Shown here piece after piece: positions 1 through 7,119 of a stretch of 14,938 bases of DNA (the first letter of the stretch is position 1; each line of letters begins with the position of its first letter). The stretch is from Fusobacterium sp. (lineage in GTDB: Bacteria; Fusobacteriota; Fusobacteriia; Fusobacteriales; Fusobacteriaceae). Under the pieces are notes generated by a model. It saw only the letters and a list, made by a program, of their open reading frames with translations. It made no database searches and was not told the DNA's origin. The stretch is taken from contig JAHHSZ010000043.1 of the NCBI GenBank assembly GCA_020024915.1, positions 1 to 14,938 on the forward strand, written 5' to 3'. The translations under genes and the position numbers were made by a program.

Positions 1-462
1 TTAAAAAGAGTAGCAGAAGATGGTGGATATTTTGTAGAGGCAGATTTACCTTCACCTACAATGGGATATCCAGGTGCTTTAGGAATAAAATTTACTGAAG
101 AGGAAAAAGGAAACTGGCCAAAAATACTAAAAAAAGTTGAAGATACAGTTGTAGCTAAAAATGCTGCTGGAAGGATGGGAACTTGGGCATACTCATATAA
201 TTTTACATCTGCAATAGCTTTAGGTGATCATGTAAAAGATGTAATTGAAAATGGAACTGAGATTACAGATTTTGATGCTATTATCAAGTCATATAATAAA
301 TTTACTCCTGGTGCTGGATGGAATGGAAGTAATTATTCAGATGTAAATGGTGTAGAAAAAGATAATTTTTATCTATTGTATCAAGATACTTATGTTTTAG
401 GAAAAGGTTATTTACATATGACAAGTGAAGAGGTACCAGAGAAATACTTTGAAATAAAATAA
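1..462 (+). CDS. Substrate-binding protein of an ABC importer, C-terminal part (gene cut by window edge)
   Basis: The reading frame is open from base 1 (LKRVAEDGGYFVEAD...) and runs to a TAA at 460-462, so this is the last 153 residues of a longer protein; the ATG at 61 is an internal methionine, not a start. The visible part is soluble and rich in aromatic residues and glycine, with no membrane segment. It lies directly upstream of the ATPase and two permeases of an ABC importer, where the periplasmic binding protein normally sits. The sequence (for example GYPGALGIKF near residue 22) reminds me of the DUF3798 family, uncharacterised proteins with a periplasmic-binding-protein-like fold; I recall this from memory and could not test it. 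It does not look like a standard BMP/PnrA nucleoside-binding lipoprotein. The ligand is unknown, and the N-terminal signal or lipobox is outside the window. Confidence 0.7.
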   Translation, partial: LKRVAEDGGYFVEADLPSPTMGYPGALGIKFTEEEKGNWPKILKKVEDTVVAKNAAGRMGTWAYSYNFTSAIALGDHVKDVIENGTEITDFDAIIKSYNKFTPGAGWNGSNYSDVNGVEKDNFYLLYQDTYVLGKGYLHMTSEEVPEKYFEIK

Positions 463-466
463 TAGG

Positions 467-494
467 GTGAGGGGTATTCATCCCCCTCATTTTT
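467..494 (+). terminator. Intrinsic terminator or attenuator between binding protein and ATPase genes
   Basis: A perfect 7-bp stem, TGAGGGG (468-474) with CCCCTCA (483-489), has an 8-base loop and is followed by TTTTT (490-494). It sits 5 bases after the stop of the binding-protein gene and just upstream of the ATPase ribosome binding site. I see no convincing promoter between hairpin and ATPase gene, so partial read-through is the simplest way to express the downstream genes. That arrangement would give more binding protein than transporter. Confidence 0.75.
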
Positions 495-512
495 ACATAA
501 GGGGTGGAAATT

Positions 513-2105
513 TTGAAAGAAGCACTATTAAAAATTGAAAATCTTTCTAAGGCTTTTGGAGAGAATGTTGTATTAAAAGATATAAATTTAGAGGTAAATC
601 CTGGAGAGATTGTTGGACTTGTTGGTGAAAATGGTGCAGGAAAATCAACTTTGATGAAATGTATATTTGGTATGCCAGTTGTATCAGAAACAGGTGGCTA
701 TGGTGGAAAGATCTATTTTGAAGGAAAAGAAATAAATTTTATGTCACCATTTGATGCTTTAGAGGTAGGGATAGGAATGGTACATCAAGAATTTTCATTA
801 ATTCCAGGATTTAAGGCATCAGAAAATGTTGTTTTAAATAGAGAATCTACATTAAATAGTTTTTTAGAAGGAGTTTTTGGTTCAAGAATAAAAGCTATAA
901 ATAAAAAAGAAATAGATAAACGTGCAAAAGGAGCTCTTTCAAATTTAGGAGTTGATATAAAATCAAATGCAATGATTAATGAGATGCCAGTAGCACATAA
1001 GCAGTTTACAGAGATAGCTCGTGAGATTGAAAGAGAAAATACAAAACTTTTGGTGTTAGATGAACCAACAGCTGTTTTAACAGAGGAAGAAGCAAAAATT
1101 TTATTAGAAACAATGAAAAAACTTTCAGAAAAAGGAATAGCAATACTTTTTATAACTCATAGATTGGATGAGATTTTATCTATCTGTAATAAGGTTGTAG
1201 TTTTAAGAGATGGACTACTTATTAACTCGGTTAAAACAGAGGAAACAGATGTAAATCAAATTACAGAATGGATGATTGGAAGAAAGATAGAAGGGTTATC
1301 AGAAGAGATTAGAGTAAAGAAAGAACCTGAAGAAATAGCTATTTCAATAAAAAATTTATGGGTTGATATGCCAGGAGAGGTAGTGAAAAATTTATCTTTA
1401 GATATAAAAAAAGGTGAGATTTTAGGACTTGGTGGGATGGCTGGACAAGGAAAAATAGGAATAGCCAATGGAGTTATGGGTCTTTATGATACAAAAGGAG
1501 AGATTACATTTAATGGAGAAAAGCTAGTTCTAAATACACCAAATGATCCATTAAAAAGGGGGTTATTTTTTGTTTCTGAAGATAGAAAAGGTGTTGGATT
1601 ACTATTAGATAGCTCTATTGAAGATAATATTGCTTATCCAGCTATTCAGATAAAAAATATGTTTTTTAGGAAAGCTTTTGGAATATTTAATATAATTGAT
1701 GAGAGAGCAGTAGCAGAAAATGCACTTAATTATATAAAAAAATTAGAGATAAGATGTACAACTGAAAAACAGAAAGTGCAAGAGCTAAGTGGAGGAAATC
1801 AGCAAAAAGTATGCTTGGCAAAAGCATTTACAATGAGACCTAAAGTATTGTTTGTATCAGAACCAACTAGAGGAATAGATGTAGGAGCAAAACAACTTGT
1901 TTTAGACACATTGAAAGAGTACAACAAAAAGATGGGAACTACTATTATAATAACATCTTCAGAAATTGAAGAATTGAGAAGTATATGTGATAGAATTGCA
2001 ATAATAAATGAGGGAAAAGTTGAAGGAATTTTACCACCAACAGCTGATATATTAGAATTTGGTAAGATGATGGTAGGAATAAAAAAGGAGGCAGTAAATG
2101 AGTAG
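513..2105 (+). CDS. ABC importer ATP-binding protein with two fused ATPase domains (RbsA/MglA/NupO type)
   Basis: Cytoplasmic energy-coupling subunit of a sugar/nucleoside-type (CUT2/BMP-like) importer, about 530 residues, the usual length for fused double ATPases. Domain 1 has Walker A GENGAGKST (about 38-46), Walker B LLVLDEPT (about 179-186) and switch histidine FITHR, but its signature reads MPVAHKQ instead of LSGGQ. Domain 2 has a good signature LSGGNQQ (about 425-431) and the family motif EPTRGIDVGA, but a degenerate Walker A (GMAGQGKIGI) and no switch histidine (TSSE). One composite ATP site should therefore be catalytic and the other regulatory, as in relatives. I chose the TTG at 513 because the Shine-Dalgarno AAGGGGTGG (499-507) precedes it at good spacing; the in-frame GTG at 504 lies inside that site. 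The 3' end overlaps the first permease by 8 bases. Substrate unknown. Confidence 0.9.
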   Translation: MKEALLKIENLSKAFGENVVLKDINLEVNPGEIVGLVGENGAGKSTLMKCIFGMPVVSETGGYGGKIYFEGKEINFMSPFDALEVGIGMVHQEFSLIPGFKASENVVLNRESTLNSFLEGVFGSRIKAINKKEIDKRAKGALSNLGVDIKSNAMINEMPVAHKQFTEIAREIERENTKLLVLDEPTAVLTEEEAKILLETMKKLSEKGIAILFITHRLDEILSICNKVVVLRDGLLINSVKTEETDVNQITEWMIGRKIEGLSEEIRVKKEPEEIAISIKNLWVDMPGEVVKNLSLDIKKGEILGLGGMAGQGKIGIANGVMGLYDTKGEITFNGEKLVLNTPNDPLKRGLFFVSEDRKGVGLLLDSSIEDNIAYPAIQIKNMFFRKAFGIFNIIDERAVAENALNYIKKLEIRCTTEKQKVQELSGGNQQKVCLAKAFTMRPKVLFVSEPTRGIDVGAKQLVLDTLKEYNKKMGTTIIITSSEIEELRSICDRIAIINEGKVEGILPPTADILEFGKMMVGIKKEAVNE

Positions 2106-3138
2106 TATAAATAAAATGATAAAAGAGGCTGGATGGCCTAGAATAATAATAACTCTTTTTCTTTTATCTATGTATGTAGTGTCTCCTTTTATAGGAATAA
2201 ATTTAAAATCTGCTTTGGGAGATACATTGGTAAGATTTGGAATGAATGCTATATTAGTTTTATCTTTAGTACCTATGATACAAGCTGGAACAGGATTAAA
2301 TTTTGGAATGCCATTGGGAGTTGAAGCAGGATTATTAGGAGCAGTAATAAGTATTGAGTTAGGATTAAAAGGGGTAGTAGGAGTATTTGGAGCAATAGTG
2401 TTCTCATTACCATTTGCTCTTTTATTAGGTTGGATATATGGTCATATTTTAAATAAAGTAAAGGGTGGAGAGATGATGATAGCTACGTATATTGGATTCT
2501 CTTCCGTTGCAATTATGTGTATAATGTGGTTAGTGTTACCTTTTAAAAGTCCAGATATGATTTGGGCATATGGTGGAGAGGGACTTCGTACTACAATAAG
2601 TGTTGAGAATTATTGGCACAAAGCTTTTGAAAAAGCACTGTATATAAAGAGTGAATTTATTCCATTGGGAGAGATACTGTTATTTAGCTTATTAGCTTTT
2701 TTTATTTGGATATTTTTTAAGACAAAGAGTGGATATGCTATGAAAGCTGTAGGAACAAACAATATGTTTGCTAGGGCTACAGGAATAGATATTGATAAAG
2801 TAAGAGTCCAATCAGTAGTTATGTCAACAGTACTTTCAGCAGTAGGAATTATAGTATATCAACAAAGTTTTGGTTTTGTTCAATTATATTTAGCACCATT
2901 TTATATGGCATTTCCAGCAATTGCAGCTATTTTGATAGGTGGAGCATCAGTAAATAAGGTTACAGTAGCAAATGTAATAATAGGGACATTTCTTTTTCAA
3001 GGAATACTAACAATGACACCAAGTGTTGTAAATGGACTTATTAAGACTGATATGTCAGAGACAATAAGAATAATTGTGTCAAATGGAATGATACTGTATG
3101 CATTAACAAGAAAGGATGGTGCTGGAAGTGGAAAGTAG
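2098..3138 (+). CDS. ABC importer permease, first of a pair (BPD_transp_2 / RbsC-like)
   Basis: Integral inner-membrane protein of 346 residues with about 8-10 hydrophobic segments. It carries AGTGLNFGMPLG near residue 62, a motif also found in slightly changed form in the next gene, and the cytoplasmic coupling region AVGTNNMFARATGIDIDKVR (about residues 219-238) with the A-x-G-x-N...A...GI pattern of RbsC/BMP-type permeases. It probably forms a heterodimeric channel with the second permease, driven by the upstream ATPase. The ATG at 2098 overlaps the ATPase stop and has AGGAGG (2086-2091) in front, so translation is coupled. Length is normal for the family. Two dissimilar permeases with one fused ATPase is the layout of BMP-type nucleoside importers (NupOPQ), but no substrate can be read from the sequence. 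Confidence 0.9.
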   Translation: MSSINKMIKEAGWPRIIITLFLLSMYVVSPFIGINLKSALGDTLVRFGMNAILVLSLVPMIQAGTGLNFGMPLGVEAGLLGAVISIELGLKGVVGVFGAIVFSLPFALLLGWIYGHILNKVKGGEMMIATYIGFSSVAIMCIMWLVLPFKSPDMIWAYGGEGLRTTISVENYWHKAFEKALYIKSEFIPLGEILLFSLLAFFIWIFFKTKSGYAMKAVGTNNMFARATGIDIDKVRVQSVVMSTVLSAVGIIVYQQSFGFVQLYLAPFYMAFPAIAAILIGGASVNKVTVANVIIGTFLFQGILTMTPSVVNGLIKTDMSETIRIIVSNGMILYALTRKDGAGSGK

Positions 3139-4243
3139 AGTGAAAAAATTTTTAGTAAATAATATTGTACCTATATTTATGATAATTATAATAATTTTAA
3201 CAATTCCTATATCTGGTTTAAGTATGGAATATATAATTCAAGAAATAGTCTTAAGATTGTCACGTAATCTTTTTTTAGTTTTATCTTTATTGATTCCAAT
3301 TATAGCAGGGATGGGACTAAACTTCGGAATAGTACTTGGAGCTATGGCAGGACAATTGGCACTTATATTGATAACTGATTGGCAAATAGTAGGATTGCAA
3401 GGGTTCTTTTTAGCAATAATTTTATCATTACCATTAGGAGCACTTATGGGAGTGATAGGTGGAGTAGTACTAAATAGAGCTAAAGGTAGAGAGATGATAA
3501 CTTCAATGATTTTGGGATTTTTTATAAATGGAGTTTATCAGTTGATAGTACTATATGGTATGGGAAAAATTATCCCTATAACAGATAGTTCTATTTTATT
3601 ATCGAGAGGTTATGGAATTAGAAATGCTATTGATTTAAAAAATATAAGAAGAGCCTTAGATGATGGTATAATTCTACAAATAGGGAATTTTTCAATTCCT
3701 GTTCTTACAATCATAGCTATAGCTTTATTTTGTTTATTTATAATTTGGTTTAGAAAAACTAAACTAGGGCAGGATATGAGAGCTATTGGTCAGGATTTAG
3801 AAGTAGCTAAGTCAGCTGGGATAGCAGTAGATAGTACAAGAGTGATAGCAATAATTATATCTACAATGTTGGCTGCAATAGGACAAATAATATTTTTACA
3901 AAATATAGGGACAATGAATACTTATAACAGCCATGAACAGATAGGAATGTTTTCAATAGCTGCATTATTAATAGGTGGAGCAAGTGTAGCTAAAGCTTCT
4001 ATCCCAAATGCGTTAAGTGGAGTTGTACTGTTTCATACAATGTTTATATTAGCTCCAAGAGCAGGAAAGGAATTAATAGGCTCAGCACAAATAGGAGAAT
4101 ATTTTAGAGTATTTGTATCTTATGGGATTATAGCGTTAGTACTTATAATGCACCAATGGAGAAGAGAGAAAGAGAAGGCTGAAGAGAGAAGAAAAATATT
4201 GGAAATTGCACAAAATGGTGGCAAAGGGGAGGATAAACAATGA
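3116..4243 (+). CDS. ABC importer permease, second of a pair (BPD_transp_2 / RbsC-like)
   Basis: Integral membrane protein of up to 375 residues, the partner of the preceding permease. AGMGLNFGIVLG near residue 63 matches the shared motif of the first permease, and AIGQDLEVAKSAGIAVDSTR (about 222-241) is the coupling loop facing the ATPase. The C-terminus is a charged, probably cytoplasmic tail rich in Lys and Glu (HQWRREKEKAEERRK) after the last membrane segment. The start is uncertain: the ATG at 3116 has an AAAGG directly against it, too close for a good ribosome binding site, while GTG at 3128 has AAGGATGG (3112-3119) at normal spacing and GTG at 3140 is also possible. All of these overlap or touch the end of the first permease, so translation is coupled. 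Function beyond the family is inferred from context. Confidence 0.88.
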   Translation: MVLEVESRVKKFLVNNIVPIFMIIIIILTIPISGLSMEYIIQEIVLRLSRNLFLVLSLLIPIIAGMGLNFGIVLGAMAGQLALILITDWQIVGLQGFFLAIILSLPLGALMGVIGGVVLNRAKGREMITSMILGFFINGVYQLIVLYGMGKIIPITDSSILLSRGYGIRNAIDLKNIRRALDDGIILQIGNFSIPVLTIIAIALFCLFIIWFRKTKLGQDMRAIGQDLEVAKSAGIAVDSTRVIAIIISTMLAAIGQIIFLQNIGTMNTYNSHEQIGMFSIAALLIGGASVAKASIPNALSGVVLFHTMFILAPRAGKELIGSAQIGEYFRVFVSYGIIALVLIMHQWRREKEKAEERRKILEIAQNGGKGEDKQ

Positions 4244-4605
4244 AGATAATAAGAAACTGGATACTACTTATAATAGTAGTTATTGGAATCTCAATAGCCC
4301 TATTTTCAACTGGAAGATTACATAATATCTATATAGAAAATAAAGAAAAATATGGATATTTACCAATAAGAGAGGTAACTTTTTCATTGGATGGAGGAAA
4401 AGATAAAAAAGTAAAAGAGAATAAAAGAGCAGTGATAGAAGGAAAAGGAAGAAGCCATAAATTAACAATAAAGTATAAAGATAAAAATGGAGAGAAAAAA
4501 GAGATTAGGAGAGATGTAGTATTAAGAATGACAGAAAATGTAATTATTTCTCTACCTGTTCTAATAAATAATGGAGAAAATTGGTTAGAAGAATTTAAAA
4601 AGTGA
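4240..4605 (+). CDS. Small single-pass membrane protein, last gene of the importer operon; family not recognised
   Basis: A 121-residue protein I cannot assign. Residues about 5-25 (RNWILLIIVVIGISIALFST) form one hydrophobic segment after a short basic N-terminus, so it is probably an inner-membrane anchor with the rest outside the cytoplasm. No lipobox cysteine is seen. The remaining 95 residues are very Lys/Glu-rich, lack cysteines and alternate short polar and hydrophobic runs, suggesting a small beta-rich domain. Its ATG overlaps the TGA of the second permease (ATGA) and is preceded by GGGGAGG (4225-4231), so it is translated with the importer and is probably part of it or of its control. 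An accessory subunit or a contact for the binding protein are guesses. A DUF-type family found mainly in related bacteria is likely but not something I can name. Confidence 0.75.
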   Translation: MKIIRNWILLIIVVIGISIALFSTGRLHNIYIENKEKYGYLPIREVTFSLDGGKDKKVKENKRAVIEGKGRSHKLTIKYKDKNGEKKEIRRDVVLRMTENVIISLPVLINNGENWLEEFKK

Positions 4606-4620
4606 TAAATTTTAATAATC

Positions 4621-4655
4621 AAAATATTAGCGTTAAGAACAAATTAATATTTTTT
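4621..4655 (+). terminator. Possible AT-rich terminator of the importer operon
   Basis: AAAATATTA (4621-4629) can pair with TAATATTTT (4645-4653) around a 15-base loop, and the right arm lies in a T-rich run. The stem has no G-C pairs, so it is a weak terminator candidate, but nothing better lies between the last importer gene and the ferredoxin promoter. Confidence 0.3.
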
Positions 4656-4664
4656 AAATTATAC

Positions 4665-4693
4665 TTGACAAATTAAGGAAAATGTTATAGAAT
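4665..4693 (+). promoter_or_regulatory. Strong sigma70-type promoter of the ferredoxin gene
   Basis: TTGACA (4665-4670) and TAGAAT (4688-4693) are separated by 17 bases. Transcription would start near 4700, giving a leader of about 45 bases ending in the AGGAGGG ribosome binding site (4734-4740). Confidence 0.85.
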
Positions 4694-4746
4694 TGATTCA
4701 AGTAAATTAAAAGGAAGAATTAAAAATTTTATTAGGAGGGATTTGA

Positions 4747-4917
4747 ATGCACGTAATAGATAAAGATACTTGTATCGGATGTGGAGCTTGTGAAGGAACT
4801 TGTCCAGTAGGAGCTATATCAGCAACTGATGATGGAAAATATGCTATCGGAGATGCTTGTGTAGACTGTGGAGCTTGTGCTGGAGGATGTCCAGTAGGAG
4901 CAATTGCTGCTGAGTAA
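4747..4917 (+). CDS. Clostridial-type 2[4Fe-4S] ferredoxin, 56 residues
   Basis: Small cytoplasmic electron carrier. The 56-residue protein has two cluster motifs with identical spacing: C9-x2-C12-x2-C15-x3-C19-P and C38-x2-C41-x2-C44-x3-C48-P. Each binds a [4Fe-4S] cluster, with the fourth cysteine of one motif completing the other cluster, and the two halves show the usual internal duplication (CPVGAI twice). Length and pattern match the low-potential ferredoxins of fermenting anaerobes, which serve pyruvate:ferredoxin oxidoreductase, hydrogenase and Rnf; partners cannot be read here. The start ATG has AGGAGGG at a 6-base distance. The gene has its own promoter and terminator, so it is monocistronic and probably highly expressed. 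It is easily missed because it is under 60 codons. Confidence 0.97.
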   Translation: MHVIDKDTCIGCGACEGTCPVGAISATDDGKYAIGDACVDCGACAGGCPVGAIAAE

Positions 4918-4929
4918 TAAGAAGAGTAG

Positions 4930-4957
4930 AAAGAGTCCGAAAGGACTCTTTTTTTAG
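4930..4957 (+). terminator. Intrinsic terminator of the ferredoxin gene
   Basis: A perfect 9-bp stem, AAAGAGTCC (4930-4938) with GGACTCTTT (4943-4951), has a GAAA tetraloop and runs into a T tract to 4955. It lies 13 bases after the ferredoxin stop codon. Confidence 0.95.
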
Positions 4958-4978
4958 CATTTTAGGAGGATTTTATTC

Positions 4979-5263
4979 ATGTATAATGAGATAGATTTAC
5001 ATCATATGAACTTTGATGATGCTTTGAGAGTATTTATAACAAAGTATAATGCTTTATATAAAAAAGGTATGAGAAAAGAGATAGTGGTTATACATGGGTA
5101 TGGCTCAAAATTTTTGGATAGTACACCAGTTATAAGAATAAAAATAAGAGAGTATTTTTTGAGAAATAAAGAGTGTGTAAAAATGAGATTAGATATGAAT
5201 CAAGGTGTTACATATATTCTTCCATTAAAACCTCTTCCGATACCTAAGAAAAAGAAAAGATAA
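4979..5263 (+). CDS. Stand-alone Smr-domain protein
   Basis: A 94-residue protein consisting of a single Smr domain, the module at the C-terminus of MutS2. Two hallmark motifs are visible: IDLHHM at residues 5-10 (family LDLHG-like) and VIHGYGS at about residues 37-43 (family HGxGxG). The second glycine of the HGxGxG motif is replaced by Ser-Lys, a mild deviation. Smr domains bind nucleic acid and several act as nicking or RNA endonucleases, including in ribosome rescue; which applies here is unknown. The C-terminus is basic (PIPKKKKR). AGGAGG (4964-4969) stands 9 bases before the ATG. No separate promoter is evident, so it may depend on read-through of the ferredoxin terminator or an unrecognised promoter. 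It lies on the same strand as aroF, 57 bases upstream of it. Confidence 0.85.
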   Translation: MYNEIDLHHMNFDDALRVFITKYNALYKKGMRKEIVVIHGYGSKFLDSTPVIRIKIREYFLRNKECVKMRLDMNQGVTYILPLKPLPIPKKKKR

Positions 5264-5277
5264 TACTTTTCTTTTTT
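5248..5277 (+). terminator. Weak hairpin at the end of the Smr gene
   Basis: An 11-bp stem of almost only A-T pairs (5249-5259 with 5266-5276, loop ATAATA) spans the stop codon and ends in a T run. It could be a weak terminator; the low G-C content makes this uncertain. Confidence 0.35.
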
Positions 5278-5289
5278 CCAATTACGAAG

Positions 5290-5295
5290 TATAAT
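5290..5295 (+). promoter_or_regulatory. Possible -10 element for aroF-pgeF
   Basis: A perfect TATAAT lies 25 bases before the aroF start, but the -35 position (5267-5272, TTTTCT) is poor and there is no TG extension. A promoter here is possible but not secure. Confidence 0.35.
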
Positions 5296-5320
5296 TTAAA
5301 TAAAAGATTGGGAGAAAATT

Positions 5321-6334
5321 ATGTATATAAAAACAAAAAAAGATATAGGCGAACATGAAAAAGAAGAGATTCTAAAGTTTCTTAATGACAACAAATTGGG
5401 GAGCATAATAAGAAAAGAGGAAGAGTTTTATAAAATAGGTATAATTGGAGATAAAAATAAAGTGGATCTGGACAGATTACTCTCTTTTGATGGGGTAGAT
5501 GAGTTAGTTCCAATTGGGAAGAGTTATAAATTTGTAAGTAGAGAGTTTCAACCACAAGATACAACAATAGATATAAAAGGTAGAAAAATAGGTGATGGAA
5601 ATTTTCTAGTTATGGCAGGACCGTGTGCTGTAGAGAGTAGAGAATCAATATTTGAAATAGCTAGAGAGGTAAAAAAAGCAGGAGCTCAAGTATTGAGAGG
5701 AGGAGCTTTCAAACCTAGAACATCACCATATGATTTCCAAGGATTGGGAGAGATAGGACTAAAATATATGAGAGAAGCAGCTGATGAGTATGGACTACTA
5801 GTGGTAACAGAGGTTATGGATAGCAATGATATAGAGTTGATAGAAAAGTATGCAGATATTTTTCAAGTAGGTGCAAGAAATATGCAAAATTTCTCTTTAT
5901 TAAAAGCTTTAGGAAAATGTAATAAACCGATTTTATTAAAGAGAGGATTGAGCGCTACAATGAGAGAGTTATTGATGGCAGCTGAATATATAGTTGCATA
6001 TGGGAATAAAGAGGTAATTTTATGTGAAAGAGGGATAAGAACCTTTGAAACAATAACAAGAAATACTGTAGATATAAATGCTATTCCACTTTTAAAAGAA
6101 AAATCACATCTTCCTGTAATAATAGATGCCAGTCATGGAACAGGGAGACGTAGTTTAGTAGAACCAGTAAGTTTGGCTGGGGTGATAGCAGGTGCTGATG
6201 GTGCTATGGTGGAGATACATGAGAATCCAGAGTGTGCAACATCAGATGGAATGCAGTCTTTATATTTTAAAGATTTTGAAAAGTTAATGAGAAATTTAGA
6301 TAAAACATTAAAATTGAAAGCTGAATTGGAGTAG
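5321..6334 (+). CDS. aroF: 3-deoxy-7-phosphoheptulonate synthase (DAHP synthase, AroF/AroA type with N-terminal domain)
   Basis: Condenses phosphoenolpyruvate and erythrose 4-phosphate to DAHP, the first step of the shikimate pathway to aromatic amino acids, in the cytoplasm. The 337-residue protein has a ferredoxin-like N-terminal domain (about 1-70), typical of the type I-beta group as in Thermotoga, and a TIM-barrel catalytic domain. Visible motifs are MAGPCAVES (98-106, with metal-ligand Cys102), [15 protein letters not shown] (127-141), LLKRG before residue 210, and [21 protein letters not shown] and [17 protein letters not shown] further on. All key elements look intact. The N-terminal domain in relatives mediates feedback inhibition by Phe/Tyr. 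The ATG at 5321 has GGGAG 6 bases upstream. pgeF starts 3 bases after the stop, so the two are co-transcribed. Confidence 0.97.
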   Translation: MYIKTKKDIGEHEKEEILKFLNDNKLGSIIRKEEEFYKIGIIGDKNKVDLDRLLSFDGVDELVPIGKSYKFVSREFQPQDTTIDIKGRKIGDGNFLVMAGPCAVESRESIFEIAREVKKAGAQVLRGGAFKPRTSPYDFQGLGEIGLKYMREAADEYGLLVVTEVMDSNDIELIEKYADIFQVGARNMQNFSLLKALGKCNKPILLKRGLSATMRELLMAAEYIVAYGNKEVILCERGIRTFETITRNTVDINAIPLLKEKSHLPVIIDASHGTGRRSLVEPVSLAGVIAGADGAMVEIHENPECATSDGMQSLYFKDFEKLMRNLDKTLKLKAELE

Positions 6335-6337
6335 TTT

Positions 6338-7051
6338 ATGTTTGTAGAAAAGGAAAACTATTTAGTTTTAAAAGAGTTTCAAAACTTGGGAATAGAAGCT
6401 GTATATACCAAAAAAAATTATGGAAATGTTTTAGAAATTTCCAAAGATAGATTTCTAAAGGATTTTGGTGGGATTGAGAAAAATATTGTAGCAGGTCATC
6501 AAACACATAGCGATAATATAGAGATAATAGAAAGTTTGGATAAACTCTATTTTGAGAATACAGATGGTTTTATAACCAATAGAAAAGATATTGTTATCTA
6601 TACAAAATATGCAGATTGTTCGCCTATTTATATAGTTGATAGTGTTAAGGAGATAATTGCTCTTGTTCATTCAGGATGGCAAGGTAGCTTTAAAGGAATA
6701 GGAAAAAAAGCAATAAAGATGATGATAGAAAAATATAAGTGCAATTTAAAAGATATAAAGGTGGCATTTGGTATAGGGATATCTTCTAAAAATTACGAAG
6801 TAGGAGAGGAGTTTCTTAAAAAATTTCAAGAAAAATATCCTAAAGATATGATAGAGTACAGTTTTAAAAATGAAAATGGAAAAATTCTATACGATAATCA
6901 AAAATTTGTCTATTTAGATCTAATAAAATTTGGAGTAGATGAAAAAAATATAATATTGAATGATCTTTGTACCTATGAGGGAGAGTTTCATTCTTATAGA
7001 CGAGATAGAGAGAGATCTGGAAGGAATGGAGCATTTATCTTTTTTAGATAG
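6338..7051 (+). CDS. pgeF: Polyphenol oxidase / purine nucleoside hydrolase-like protein (PgeF/YlmD/YfiH, LACC1 family)
   Basis: A 237-residue cytoplasmic protein of the YfiH/YlmD family. Members have a zinc site of two His and one Cys and have been described as laccase-like polyphenol oxidases, purine nucleoside phosphorylase/deaminase enzymes (human LACC1/FAMIN relatives), and in bacteria as editing enzymes that remove wrongly incorporated L-Ser from peptidoglycan precursors (PgeF). Visible motifs are GHQTHSDN with His57, YADCSPIY with Cys94, VHSGWQGSFKG with His111, and the C-terminal HSYRRDRERSGRNGAF. Length is slightly short of, but normal for, the family. The ATG at 6338 is 3 bases after the aroF stop; GGAG in the end of aroF serves as ribosome binding site. 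Which activity is physiological cannot be read here, and the pairing with aroF does not settle it. Confidence 0.92.
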   Translation: MFVEKENYLVLKEFQNLGIEAVYTKKNYGNVLEISKDRFLKDFGGIEKNIVAGHQTHSDNIEIIESLDKLYFENTDGFITNRKDIVIYTKYADCSPIYIVDSVKEIIALVHSGWQGSFKGIGKKAIKMMIEKYKCNLKDIKVAFGIGISSKNYEVGEEFLKKFQEKYPKDMIEYSFKNENGKILYDNQKFVYLDLIKFGVDEKNIILNDLCTYEGEFHSYRRDRERSGRNGAFIFFR

Positions 7052-7070
7052 AAAATTGAAATATAATAAA

Positions 7071-7118
7071 GAAAGAGGAAAAAAATTACTGTGTAGGCAG
7101 TAACTTTTTTCCTCTTTT
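7071..7118. terminator. Bidirectional terminator between pgeF and the S24 repressor gene
   Basis: A long hairpin: 13 pairs (7072-7084 with 7105-7117), one A/C mismatch, then 6 more pairs (TTACTG 7086-7091 with CAGTAA 7098-7103) around a 6-base loop. Both strands show an inner stem followed by a run of six or seven T, so it can stop transcription from either side. The right arm ends next to the repressor stop codon at 7120. Confidence 0.9.
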
Positions 7119-7119
7119 A

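Noticed and set aside
4280..4622. Minus-strand frames opposite the small membrane protein gene
   Set aside because: Both are hydrophobic Phe/Leu/Ser-rich translations of a purine-rich coding strand. The plus-strand gene has a good ribosome binding site and is coupled to the operon.
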